Below, piece by piece: positions 17,940 through 26,156 of a stretch of 64,000 nucleotides of DNA. A model generated the notes under the pieces. That model searched no databases and was not told where the DNA came from. It was given only the letters and a program-made list of their open reading frames with translations. The stretch's first letter is position 1. Each line of letters begins with the position of its first letter. A program made the translations under genes and the position numbers. The stretch comes from Methylobacterium sp. 17Sr1-1. GTDB lineage: Bacteria > Pseudomonadota > Alphaproteobacteria > Rhizobiales > Beijerinckiaceae. Where the stretch lies: positions 2,828,001-2,892,000 of the forward strand of contig NZ_CP029552.1 in NCBI RefSeq assembly GCF_003173775.1. The letters are read 5' to 3'.

Positions 17940-18080
17940 GTCATCCCGGGGCCGCGAAGCGGAACGCCGGATCCATGAACGCCGAGGCTTCAGGATCGGG
18001 CGGAACGCGATCCGCTTCTTCCCTCCAACATCAGCGGTTATGGATCCCGGGCTCTCGTCTCCGACGAGCCCCGGGATGAC
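17940..18080. repeat. Palindromic repeat, family 1, copy B
   Basis: GTCATCCCGGGG (17940-17951) and CCCCGGGATGAC (18069-18080) are perfect inverted ends. The interior has GGATCCATGAACGCCGA on the left and TCAGCGGTTATGGATCCCGG on the right, as in copy A. Together with the tandem 15-mer it makes up most of the 17661-18126 interval, where I see no gene. Confidence 0.85.
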
Positions 18081-18126
18081 ACGGTGGTTGTCGGATTCGC
18101 GGATGAACCCGGGGAAAATACGCTCA

Positions 18127-18546
18127 TCACATCGCCCGCGTCGATCGACCCAGCATCGCCTGCACGCTCCCGGCGCGCTCGGCCAGACGATCGTTCAGGC
18201 ACATCTGCACGGTGGTGCCGTAATACAGCATGCCGCGGCTCTTCTGCTTGTGGCACTCGTAGGCCGGCTGGGCGACGACGCTGCCGGCGACCAGCGCCGG
18301 CAGGGCCAGCACCTTGGCGACGAGCGCGAGACCGGCGAGGAGGCGGCTGCCCGACGGCGCGGGTGCCGTCGTCCAGACGAGCTCGATGGTGCGCACGTCG
18401 CGGCTCTCGCGCGGGACGGACTGCGACGGGTCCCGCTCGACGCGCGCCGGCATCCGGTCGGGCAGGGTCAGGGGCGGGAGCGGACGGGCGGCGGTCTCGC
18501 GGGTCTCGGCGACCATCCTGCGGAAATCGGCGTTGGTCAGGGCCAT
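18127..18546 (-). CDS. Hypothetical membrane-anchored small protein
   Basis: A 139-residue protein I do not recognise. Residues 1-70 are polar. One hydrophobic segment follows (LLAGLALVAKVLALPALVAGSVVA, about 69-92). The outer C-terminal part contains two cysteines (AYECHKQKSRGMLYYG and VQMCLNDRLAERAG) that could form a disulfide. This predicts an inner-membrane protein with a short periplasmic tail. The ATG at 18546 has GAGGTT upstream; a longer start at 18582 is possible. It stands alone between two noncoding stretches. Confidence 0.6.
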   Translation of the reverse strand: MALTNADFRRMVAETRETAARPLPPLTLPDRMPARVERDPSQSVPRESRDVRTIELVWTTAPAPSGSRLLAGLALVAKVLALPALVAGSVVAQPAYECHKQKSRGMLYYGTTVQMCLNDRLAERAGSVQAMLGRSTRAM

Positions 18547-18720
18547 GGCTGCAACCTCGTCGCGAGATCTCGGGTGAGGCACGATGTGCCTCGTCTACCG
18601 GGTGTCTTGCGTCTGGCGTGCCAATCGAAACCAGTCGGAAACCATGCCGCTACGGCACATTTTCACCGGGACGGCGGCATCGGTGGAATCGCGACCCGTC
18701 CCGCTCGTAGCGTGGTTGTA

Positions 18721-19221
18721 TCAGGACGGGGCAGGCGTCTCAGCCCTCTCCCCGAGCGCCTTCTCGTAGCGCCAGGCGGTGGTGCCGTCCTCGTAATACT
18801 CTTCCACGGTCTCGAAGCGTCGGTAGCCGCTGCGCTCGTAGAGGCGGATGCCGGCGCCGTTGTCCTCGCGGACCTCCAGGCGCAAGAAGCCGCAGCCCCG
18901 GGCCAGGGCCTCGGCCTCGGCGGCGGCGAGCAGCACCCGGCCGAGGCCGGTGCCGGCCCGGCTCGGCGCCACCGCGATCGAGGACAGGCGGGCGCGCCGG
19001 CTGCCGCGCCGGCGCTCGATCGTGGCGGCGCCGACCAGCACCGCACCGTCGAGGGCGACGAGAAGCGAGATCGACGGCGACGCGATGGCGTGGCGGATCG
19101 CCCGGCGCTCCGCCCGGTCGGTGGCGAAGGCCGCGACCTCGAGCGCCATCAGGGCGTCGAGGTCCTCAGGCGCCGCCGGCCGGATCGTCACGGCCGAGGA
19201 GGAGGCGGGATGACCGCTCAC
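18721..19221 (-). CDS. GNAT-family N-acetyltransferase (RimI-like)
   Basis: A 166-residue acetyl-CoA-dependent acetyltransferase. Strand 4 and the pyrophosphate loop are clear (LSSIAVAPSRAGTGLGRVLLAAAEAEA), followed by RLEVREDNGAGIRLYERSGYRRF, the usual C-terminal motif of RimI-like enzymes. The GTG start at 19221 shares four bases with the opgG stop (GTGA), so it is translated in concert with opgG. Whether it modifies a protein or small molecule is unknown. Confidence 0.82.
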   Translation of the reverse strand: MSGHPASSSAVTIRPAAPEDLDALMALEVAAFATDRAERRAIRHAIASPSISLLVALDGAVLVGAATIERRRGSRRARLSSIAVAPSRAGTGLGRVLLAAAEAEALARGCGFLRLEVREDNGAGIRLYERSGYRRFETVEEYYEDGTTAWRYEKALGERAETPAPS

Positions 19222-20837
19222 GCGGCCTTCCACGGATAGGTCCAGGTCTCGGTGAGCGTCTGGCCGCGGGCGCGCAGGAAGGCGCGCAGCTCGGTCGATT
19301 GCCCGGCCTGGTCGAGCCGTACGTCGATCGCCGCGCGGAACCCCTTCACGTGGAGGTTCGGCACCAGCGAGATCGCGGTGATCTTGCCCTGCGTCGTCGA
19401 GGGCACGATCTCGACCGCCTTCGGATCGGTGAGCCAGTAGGCGAGGTCGCCGCCCGAGAAGTCGACGAGGAAGCGCCGGGTGCGCGGCTCGCTGGCATCC
19501 GCCGTGCCGCCGCTCGCGGTGGTGCGGGCGACGTAGGTGTTCACCACCCGGCCGCCGGGATGCAGGTCGTCGGTCTCGGCGAGGGCCCGGATCTTGTAGG
19601 AGAGTTCCACCGCCTCGCCGGGCTTGTAGGGCTGCTTCGGCTGCCAGGAGGCCACGATGTTGTCGTGGGTCTCGTTCCCGGTCGGCAGCTCGACGAGGCG
19701 CACCGTGCCCTCGCCCCACTCGCCCTGCGGCTCGACCCAGTAGCCCGGCCGGCGGTGGTAGAACGCCTCGAGGTCCTGGTAATCCTCGAACACCCGGTCG
19801 CGCTGCATCAGGCCGAAGCCCTTCGGGTTGCGGTCCTCGAAGGCCGAGATCCAGCGCTCCTTGGGGTTGCGCAAGGGCCGCCAGATCCACTCGCCGCCGC
19901 CGGACTGCATCAGGAGCCCGTCGGAATCGTGCAGCTCGGGGCGGTAATCGTCCGAGTGGTGGCGGTCGTTCTCGCCGATGAAGAACATCGAGGTCAGCGG
20001 CGCGATGCCGACGGTCGCGAGCTCGCGGCGCGGATGCAGCGAGCAGCGCACGTCGACGACCGTCTCGTCGCCCGGATAGACCAGGAACTGGAACGCGCCG
20101 GTGCAGGACGGTCCGTCGAGCAGCGCGTAGATCACCGCCCGGTCGGCGCCCTTCGGCGGCATCTCGATCCAGAACTCGCGGAAGACCGGGAATTCCTCCG
20201 GCCCGCCGACGCTCTCGACATTCACCGCCAGGCCCCGGGCCGAGAGCCCGTAGAGCTGGTCGCGGCCGAGGAAGCGGTAGTAGCTGGCGCCGAGGAACGA
20301 GATCAGCTCGTCGAGCACGCCCGGCTTGTTGAGCGGATAGTGCAGCCGGAAGCCCGCGAAGCCGAGATTGACCGGCAGCGGCTTGTCGATGGTGGTGCGG
20401 CCGTAATCGAACAGGCCGGGCTGGTAGGGGATCGGCGTCGGCACCCCGTCGCGCACCACGTTCACGGTGACCGGGCGGGTGTAGAGGAAGCCGAGATGGA
20501 ACAGCTGGAGCCGGAACGGGCCATCCTGGTCACCCAGCAGCGCCTTGTCGGGCCGGAAGCGGATGTCGCGCCAGGCGTCGTAGTCGAGGGAGCCGAGCGG
20601 GGCCGGCAGCGGCGCGACGTTGGCCTCGAACGGCGCACCGGCCAGCGCCTTCGCCCGGCGCACCACCTCGTCGAAGCGGAAGCGGGGCGGGCCCGACGGC
20701 GCCGGGGCCGGATCGGGCGGCGGCAGGGCGCTCGGCCCGGGCTGGGTCGGTCCGACCTGGGCGGAGGCGGCCCGGCTCAGGGCGGCGGAGGAGAGCAGGC
20801 CGGCGAGGAGCGCGCGGCGCGAGGGTGCGATGGTCAT
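19218..20837 (-). CDS. opgG: Periplasmic glucans biosynthesis protein OpgG/MdoG
   Basis: OpgG acts in the periplasm on the backbone of osmoregulated periplasmic glucans. The 539 residues start with a probable Tat signal (SRRALLAGLLSSAALSRAASAQ, about 7-28) and a proline-rich linker. The OpgG beta-sandwich and Ig-like domains follow: FRFDEVVRRAKALA, RDIRFRPDKALLG, FLGASYYRFLGRDQLYGLSARGLA, EFPVFREFWIE, SDGLLMQSGGGEWIWRPL and DRVFEDYQDLEAFYHRRPGYWVEP. The ATG at 20837 was chosen because the signal begins there. No opgH glucosyltransferase lies next to it; a GNAT gene is coupled downstream. Confidence 0.93.
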   Translation of the reverse strand: MTIAPSRRALLAGLLSSAALSRAASAQVGPTQPGPSALPPPDPAPAPSGPPRFRFDEVVRRAKALAGAPFEANVAPLPAPLGSLDYDAWRDIRFRPDKALLGDQDGPFRLQLFHLGFLYTRPVTVNVVRDGVPTPIPYQPGLFDYGRTTIDKPLPVNLGFAGFRLHYPLNKPGVLDELISFLGASYYRFLGRDQLYGLSARGLAVNVESVGGPEEFPVFREFWIEMPPKGADRAVIYALLDGPSCTGAFQFLVYPGDETVVDVRCSLHPRRELATVGIAPLTSMFFIGENDRHHSDDYRPELHDSDGLLMQSGGGEWIWRPLRNPKERWISAFEDRNPKGFGLMQRDRVFEDYQDLEAFYHRRPGYWVEPQGEWGEGTVRLVELPTGNETHDNIVASWQPKQPYKPGEAVELSYKIRALAETDDLHPGGRVVNTYVARTTASGGTADASEPRTRRFLVDFSGGDLAYWLTDPKAVEIVPSTTQGKITAISLVPNLHVKGFRAAIDVRLDQAGQSTELRAFLRARGQTLTETWTYPWKAA

Positions 20838-21539
20838 GGCGGTCCGGATATAAGGCGCGCGTCCTGAACGCGCGTGCGCGTCGGCCGGTTGAATGGCCCG
20901 TCCGGCGCCGCTTGAGAAGGCCCCGCGGGCGGGAAGCGTTCCGCGGCGGAGGAGCCGGCGCCGGAGACCGTGGCACTTCGGCCACCCTGGGGAAATCCGG
21001 CGGAAATCGGTGCATCGGGGCTTGCGGCCGGGGGGCATGGTCCGTATCTACCGCCTTGCCCAATTTCGCACGTGCCTGTGGCCGCGTGCCGGTTGGTGGG
21101 CATCCGGACAAGAGGCCGGACAGCCGCCAGGGGTCTTAAAGGATCGATGGCCGGGAAGGGTGGATCCCTCCGGCCGGCATCCAGGTGGCAACACCGGACC
21201 CCGACAACAACCGGCAGCCGGAGGCAAAACCGGCGAACCCCGCTCTCCACGGGGGACGCAGCTTAAAGCAACGACGAACGGGCTTTTTTGGTCTCGTCGG
21301 CCCTCCAAAGGCCGACACCGAAGAGGCTTGTTTCTCCTTGCCCCGAGTGCGGATCGGGTTTCCCCGTTCCAAGCAAAGGCAGCTTCCGGGTGCTCTGCGC
21401 CCGCGTCGCACGGCGTGTCTCCACAGCACGTCCGCGCCGCGTCGCAACGCCCCCTGACGCCGGACGGCCGACGCGCGCCGTCTTGATCTCGACTTCGGGT
21501 TCCCGCGGGAGCCCTCTCGAACCTTTGGTGGGGCTGATC
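20838..21539. other. 700-bp noncoding interval and leader of the decarboxylase gene
   Basis: No convincing gene on either strand. The right part (about 21230-21539) is likely an mRNA leader of the ornithine decarboxylase. It contains a T-run (CTTTTTTGG near 21283-21291), a 7-bp perfect hairpin at 21296-21316 and several GGGTTTCCCC-type short arms. Alphaproteobacterial ornithine decarboxylase genes are known to carry the speF leader RNA motif; whether this is one needs a covariance search. Confidence 0.45.
21296..21316 (+). promoter_or_regulatory. Leader hairpin upstream of the decarboxylase gene
   Basis: GTCGGCC, loop CTCCAAA, GGCCGAC: a perfect 7-bp stem 224 nt before the ATG. It may be part of a speF-type regulatory leader (inference). 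Confidence 0.4.
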
Positions 21540-22706
21540 ATGACCGATCGCATCCGCGATTTCCTGCGCGTGCGCCGCGAGCTCGGCCGGGACGAGGGTC
21601 CCGTGATGGTCCTCGACCTCGACGTCGTGCGCGACAACTACACCGCCTTCGCCCGCGCCCTCCCCGACACCCGGGTGTTCTACGCCGTCAAGGCGAACCC
21701 GGCCCCCGAGGTGCTGCGCGCCCTCGCCGAGATGGGCTCCTGCTTCGACACCGCCTCGGTGGTCGAGATCCAGATGGCGCTCGCCGCCGGCGCCACCGCC
21801 GACCGGGTGTCGTTCGGCAACACCATCAAGAAGGAGCGCTGCATCGCCCGCGCGCTGCAGCTCGGCGTGCGGCTCTTCGCCGTCGACTGCCAGGCCGAGG
21901 TCGACAAGATCGCCCGCGCCGCCGACGCGGTCAAGGTCGCCCGCGAGGACGTGCAGGTGTTCTGCCGCATCCTGTGCGACGGCGCCGGCGCCGAGTGGCC
22001 GCTCTCGCGCAAGTTCGGCTGCGTGCCGGAGATGGCCGTGGACGTGCTGGAGCACGGCACCCGGGCGGGGCTGCACGCCTACGGCGTGTCGTTCCACGTC
22101 GGCTCGCAGCAGGGCAACACGGAAGCTTGGGACGGGGCGCTCGCCTCCGCCTCGATGATCTTCCGCGAATGCGCCCTGCGCGGCATCCATCTCTCGATGG
22201 TCAACCTCGGCGGCGGTTTCCCGACTAAGTACCTCAAGGCGGTGCCGGGCGTGGAATCCTACGGCGACGCGATCTTCCGGGCGCTGACGAAGCATTTCGG
22301 CAACCAGCTGCCGGAGACGATCATCGAGCCGGGCCGCGGCATGGTCGGCAATGCCGGCATGATCGAGGCCGAGGTGGTGCTGGTCTCGCAGAAGTCCGAC
22401 GCCGCCGACGAGGTGCGCTGGGTCTATCTCGACATCGGCAAGTTCGGCGGCCTCGCCGAGACGATGGACGAGTCGATCCGCTACCGCATCCTCACCGACC
22501 GCGACGAGGACCGCACGGTGCCGTGCGTGCTCGCCGGCCCGACCTGCGATTCGGCCGACGTGCTCTACGAGAAGACCCCGTACCCGCTGCCGATCTCGCT
22601 CGCGATCGGCGACAAGGTGCTGATCGAGGGCGCGGGCGCCTACACCACCACCTACGCGGCGGTGGCGTTCAACGGCTTCCCGCCGCTCCAGTCCTACGTG
22701 ATCTGA
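21540..22706 (+). CDS. Ornithine/lysine decarboxylase, PLP fold type III
   Basis: A group IV pyridoxal-phosphate decarboxylase making putrescine or cadaverine, with 388 residues. Lys51 in FYAVKANPAPEVLRAL is the PLP Schiff-base lysine. GVSFHVGSQQGN, NLGGGFPTKY and EPGRGMVGNAG hold the PLP phosphate. GPTCDSADVLYE supplies the active-site Cys-Asp from the partner subunit. The N-terminus (MTDRIRDFLRVRRELG) is that of the alphaproteobacterial ornithine/lysine type. The ATG at 21540 has GGTGGGG upstream, although the frame is open further. A good terminator follows the stop. Confidence 0.93.
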   Translation: MTDRIRDFLRVRRELGRDEGPVMVLDLDVVRDNYTAFARALPDTRVFYAVKANPAPEVLRALAEMGSCFDTASVVEIQMALAAGATADRVSFGNTIKKERCIARALQLGVRLFAVDCQAEVDKIARAADAVKVAREDVQVFCRILCDGAGAEWPLSRKFGCVPEMAVDVLEHGTRAGLHAYGVSFHVGSQQGNTEAWDGALASASMIFRECALRGIHLSMVNLGGGFPTKYLKAVPGVESYGDAIFRALTKHFGNQLPETIIEPGRGMVGNAGMIEAEVVLVSQKSDAADEVRWVYLDIGKFGGLAETMDESIRYRILTDRDEDRTVPCVLAGPTCDSADVLYEKTPYPLPISLAIGDKVLIEGAGAYTTTYAAVAFNGFPPLQSYVI

Positions 22707-22711
22707 CCGAT

Positions 22712-22733
22712 CGGCGCCCGGAGCGCCGGTTTT
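22712..22733 (+). terminator. Rho-independent terminator of the decarboxylase gene
   Basis: CGGCGC, loop CCGGA, GCGCCG, then GTTTTC, only 6 nt after the stop codon. A short G+C-only stem with a T-run in the right orientation. Confidence 0.75.
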
Positions 22734-22885
22734 CTCGGAACGATGCGCCGGGCTTCCCGTTCTATCGGGCCCGGCGCGTCCGCGCCTCCACGATCCCCCA
22801 GAAGTCCCGGACGGCCCGCCGCGTCGCGGCGGGTGCGAGGGCTGTCCTTTGCCCGTTTTTGCGTGAGTCTCGGGAGAGTACGGCC

Positions 22886-23422
22886 GTGATCCAGATCCGC
22901 GACGAGCGCGCCGCCGATAGTGCCGCCCGCGAGCACCTGCTCGACGTCTGCTTCGGCGAGGCCCGCTTCACCAAGACCTGCGAGCGCCTGCGCGAGGGGC
23001 GCCTTCCGGCGGACGGCCTCGCCCTCGTGGTCGAGATGGACGGTCGGCTGGTCGCTACCGTCCGCCTGTGGGACGTCGATGCGGGCGGAACCCCCGCCCT
23101 GATGCTCGGGCCGATCGCGGTCGATCCGGGCCTGCACGGGCTCGGCATCGGCAACAGGCTGATGCGCGAGGCCCTGTCCCGCGCCGCGGCTCTCGGCCAC
23201 CGCGCCGTGATCCTGGTGGGCGACGCGCCCTACTACGCCCGCTTCGGCTTCACCCGCGAGCGGGCCGGAAGCCTGGGCCTGCCCGGACCCTACGCGCCGG
23301 AGCGGTTCCTGGCCCTCGACCTCGTGCCGGGCGCGCTCGACGGCGCGGACGGCATGGTGCGGGCGACCGGGCGGGTGGTGCCGAGCGTTCTGCCGGCCGA
23401 CGCGTTCCGCGTCGCGGCGTAA
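22886..23422 (+). CDS. GNAT-family N-acetyltransferase (YhbS-like)
   Basis: A 178-residue acetyltransferase. MLGPIAVDPGLHGLGIGNRLMREALSRA contains the acetyl-CoA pyrophosphate loop (GLGIGNRL). VILVGDAPYYARFGFTRE is the YhbS-type C-terminal motif (GD-x2-YY-x-RFGF). The GTG at 22886 is preceded by GGGAG at suitable distance and begins IQIRDERAAD. The gene stands between the decarboxylase terminator and a paa regulator. Substrate unknown; a role with polyamines is only a guess from position. Confidence 0.85.
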   Translation: MIQIRDERAADSAAREHLLDVCFGEARFTKTCERLREGRLPADGLALVVEMDGRLVATVRLWDVDAGGTPALMLGPIAVDPGLHGLGIGNRLMREALSRAAALGHRAVILVGDAPYYARFGFTRERAGSLGLPGPYAPERFLALDLVPGALDGADGMVRATGRVVPSVLPADAFRVAA

Positions 23423-23442
23423 CCAGCAGAGCGCAGGCATCT

Positions 23443-23467
23443 CCTCTCCCCGCGGGCGGGAAGAGGG
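23443..23467. repeat. CCTCTCCCC hairpin, family 2 single copy
   Basis: CCTCTCCCCGC and GCGGGAAGAGG can pair across a tiny loop. The motif is the same as the ends of the larger family 2 elements. It lies between the convergent GNAT and tetR genes and may serve as a terminator, but has no T-run. Confidence 0.55.
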
Positions 23468-23494
23468 GAACGCACGCGACGGCAGGAGAGAATC

Positions 23495-24121
23495 TCACCC
23501 CACCACCCTCACCTCCGGCACCCGCCCCCCCGCGATCCCCCGCGCCCCCTCGGCGATCAGCCGCGTGACGAGATCCGCGTAATCCGCCCGGGTCAGCCCT
23601 GCGCCCGGCCGGAACCAGAGATAGTGCCAGTTGACCATGCCGAAGAACGACATGGTCACGGGCTTCAGGAGCGCCGTACCGGCGAGATGCGGCGCCACCC
23701 CGGCGATCGCCTCGGAGAACAGGCGCACCAGCTCGCGCTCGCTCGCCTTCAGCTCCGCCTGCCGCTCGGCCGAGAGCAGGCCGAGATGGTTGATCTGCAC
23801 CTTGTGCTGGGCATCGGCGTCCCGATAGGCCTCGAGCAGCGCGCCGGCGAGGCTGCGCAGGCGCGGCTCGGGCGCGAGACCCGGGCGGTCGGCGGCCTCG
23901 ACGGCCTCCAGCAGCTCCTCCAGGTGCAGCCGGATCACGTCGAACAGGATCTCGTCCTTGTCGCGATAGTAGTGATACAGGTTTGCCTTCGAGACGCCGC
24001 AGGCCTCGGCGATCCGGCTCATCGAGGCGCGGTCGTAGCCGTGGGCGGCGAAGAGCTCGGCCGAGCGATCGAGGATCGCCCGGCGCTTGTCGTCGTAGTC
24101 GCTGGCGCGGGTGCGGGCCAT
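23495..24121 (-). CDS. paaR: TetR-family regulator, probable repressor of the paa genes
   Basis: A 208-residue TetR regulator. The N-terminal HTH is textbook (IAEACGVSKANLYHYYRDKDEILFDVI, about 37-63). The C-terminal ligand domain (MSFFGMVNWHYLWFRPGAGLT) matches the TetR_C_33/PaaR-like type that senses phenylacetyl-CoA. It lies immediately downstream of paaK on the same strand. A palindrome at 27019-27028, next to the paaG promoter, is a good candidate operator. The symbol rests on context and overall similarity, not on a test. Confidence 0.8.
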   Translation of the reverse strand: MARTRASDYDDKRRAILDRSAELFAAHGYDRASMSRIAEACGVSKANLYHYYRDKDEILFDVIRLHLEELLEAVEAADRPGLAPEPRLRSLAGALLEAYRDADAQHKVQINHLGLLSAERQAELKASERELVRLFSEAIAGVAPHLAGTALLKPVTMSFFGMVNWHYLWFRPGAGLTRADYADLVTRLIAEGARGIAGGRVPEVRVVG

Positions 24122-24138
24122 GCTCGTCGCTACTCACA

Positions 24139-25473
24139 CTATTCGCGGGGACGCTGGTCGATGACGCGGCGGGCCTTGCCGAGGGAGCGCTCGATGCCTC
24201 CGGGCGGCAGCACTTCCACCGTCGCGGTGATGCCGATCGTGTCCTTGACCGCGTGGCAGAGCCGGTCGGCCGCCGCCTCGCGCAGGTCGGCGATGTCGGC
24301 CTCCGGCCGCGCCTCGACGCGGATTGTCATGGTGTCGAGCCGGCCCTCGCGGGAGAGAACCACCTGGTAATGGGCCGAGAGGGCCGGGATCGTGAGGATC
24401 TTCTCCTCGATCTGGCTCGGGAAGACGTTGACCCCCCGCACGATCATCATGTCGTCGGAGCGCCCGGTGATCTTCTCCATCCGCCGCATCGCCCGGGCGG
24501 TGCCGGGGAGCAGCCGGGTCAGGTCGCGGGTGCGGTAGCGGACCACCGGCATCGCCTGCTTGGTGAGCGAGGTGAAGACCAGCTCCCCCTCCTCCCCGTC
24601 CGGCAGGACCGCGCCGGTGCGCGGATCGACGATCTCCGGGTAGAAGTGGTCCTCCCAGATGTGCAGCCCGTCCTTGGTCTCGACGCACTCGCTCGCGACC
24701 CCCGGCCCCATCACCTCGGACAGCCCGTAGATATCGACGGCGTGGAGGTCGAACGCCTCCTCGATCTCCTGGCGCATGGCGTTGGTCCAGGGCTCGGCCC
24801 CGAAGATGCCGACCTTGAGCGAGGAGGCGCGCGGGTCGAGCCCCTGGCGGCGGAACTCGTCGAGGATCGCCAGCATGTAGGACGGCGTCACCATGATGAT
24901 GTCAGGCTTGAAGTCCTGGATCAGCTGGACCTGGCGCTCGGTCATCCCGCCCGACATCGGGATCACCGTGCAGCCGAGGCGCTCGGCGCCGTAATGGGCC
25001 CCGAGCCCCCCGGTGAACAGCCCGTAGCCGTAGGCGACGTGGATCAGCATCCCGGGTCGGCCGCCCGCGGCCCGGATCGAGCGCGCCACCACGTCGGCCC
25101 AGACGTCGATATCGGCCTTGGTGTAGCCCACCACCGTCGGCTTGCCGGTGGTGCCGGACGAGGCGTGGATGCGCGCCACCTCCTCCCGCGGCACCGCGAA
25201 CATCCCGAAGGGATAGTTCGCCCGCAGATCGGCCTTGGCGGTGAAGGGAAAGCGGGCGAGGTCGGGCAGATCGGAGAAGTCGCGCGGGTGCACGCCCGCG
25301 GCGTCGAAGGCAGCGCGGTAATGCGGGACGTTGGCGTAGGCGTGATGCAGGGTCTCGCGCAGCTTCTCGCGCTGCCAAGCGGCGAGTTCGGCCCGCGAGG
25401 CGGTCTCGAACCGGTCGAGCTCGGAGGCCTCCGGCACCATGCGGGCGAGCTTGCGGGGGGCGATCTGGAGCAT
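24139..25473 (-). CDS. paaK: Phenylacetate-CoA ligase
   Basis: PaaK activates phenylacetate to phenylacetyl-CoA with ATP, the entry step of the aerobic hybrid pathway. The 444 residues show IHASSGTTGKPTVVGYT (P-loop), TPSYMLAILDEF, GIFGAEPWTNAMRQEIE, DIYGLSEVMGPGVASEC (A5) and RYRTRDLTRLLPG, with GRSDDMMIVRGVNVFPSQIEE (A8) in order, all matching PaaK. The ATG at 25473 is preceded by GGGAGAAG; the frame extends 23 codons further without a site. A family 1 repeat separates it from paaI. Confidence 0.95.
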   Translation of the reverse strand: MLQIAPRKLARMVPEASELDRFETASRAELAAWQREKLRETLHHAYANVPHYRAAFDAAGVHPRDFSDLPDLARFPFTAKADLRANYPFGMFAVPREEVARIHASSGTTGKPTVVGYTKADIDVWADVVARSIRAAGGRPGMLIHVAYGYGLFTGGLGAHYGAERLGCTVIPMSGGMTERQVQLIQDFKPDIIMVTPSYMLAILDEFRRQGLDPRASSLKVGIFGAEPWTNAMRQEIEEAFDLHAVDIYGLSEVMGPGVASECVETKDGLHIWEDHFYPEIVDPRTGAVLPDGEEGELVFTSLTKQAMPVVRYRTRDLTRLLPGTARAMRRMEKITGRSDDMMIVRGVNVFPSQIEEKILTIPALSAHYQVVLSREGRLDTMTIRVEARPEADIADLREAAADRLCHAVKDTIGITATVEVLPPGGIERSLGKARRVIDQRPRE

Positions 25474-25534
25474 GGCGTCTTCTCCCTGAAGTATTTTTAT
25501 GAAGTTCGACACGAGATCATCGACAGATCCGGCA

Positions 25535-25690
25535 CTCTCCACGTCATCCCGGGGCTCGCCGAAGGCGAGAACCCGGGATCCACAACCGCTGACCTCTTCC
25601 GGAACGGCGTCTGGCGTTCCGCCTCATCCTGCCACCTCGGCGGCGATGGATCCCGGGTTCCGCTGCGCGGCCCCGGGATGACGCGGAGAG
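25535..25690. repeat. Palindromic repeat, family 1, copy C
   Basis: CTCTCCACGTCATCCCGGGG (25535-25554) is the inverted copy, with one mismatch, of CCCCGGGATGACGCGGAGAG (25671-25690). Interior GGATCC arms are as in the other copies. It lies between paaI (3' end) and paaK (5' end) and so interrupts the presumed minus-strand operon. Confidence 0.88.
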
Positions 25691-25709
25691 TGGACAAACC
25701 GTGGGGGGA

Positions 25710-26156
25710 TTACCTGCGATCCGCCCCACCCTCCCCCGCCAGCACCGTCCCCGGCACCGTCCGCGAATGCCCGCGGAACTCCGCCACCACCCGGCCCTCC
25801 GCATCGCTCACCGTCACGTCGTAGAGGCCGGAGCGCCCCTCGCGCACCCGCTCCACCGCCCGCGCCGTCAGCACCTCGCCGCGCTTCCCCGGGCGCAGGA
25901 AGGTCACCGCGCAATGCTGCGCCACCGCCCGCTGATCGTAGGCGTTGCACGCGAAGGCGAAGGCCGAATCGGCGAGAGCGAAGATGAAGCCGCCGTGGCA
26001 GGAGCCGTGGCCGTTGACCATGTCGTCGCGCACCCGCATCGACAGCACCGCTTCTCCCGGCCCGGCATGGTCGAGGGATAGGCCGAGCCCCTGGCTCGCC
26101 CGGTCCTCCGCCCACATCGCCGCGGCGCAGGCGCGGGCCGTCTCCTCCGGCGTCAC
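25710..26156 (-). CDS. paaI: Phenylacetyl-CoA pathway thioesterase PaaI
   Basis: Hotdog-fold thioesterase that rescues CoA from dead-end hydroxyphenylacetyl-CoA intermediates. In 148 residues it has the PaaI signature NGHGSCHGGFIFALADSAFAFACN, including the HGG-x5-AD-x2 stretch with the catalytic Asp, then LRPGKRGEVLTARA and GRVVAEFRGHSRTV. The GTG at 26156 shares four bases with the paaG stop (GTGA), so the two are co-translated. Downstream is a family 1 palindrome and then paaK. Confidence 0.92.
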   Translation of the reverse strand: MTPEETARACAAAMWAEDRASQGLGLSLDHAGPGEAVLSMRVRDDMVNGHGSCHGGFIFALADSAFAFACNAYDQRAVAQHCAVTFLRPGKRGEVLTARAVERVREGRSGLYDVTVSDAEGRVVAEFRGHSRTVPGTVLAGEGGADRR

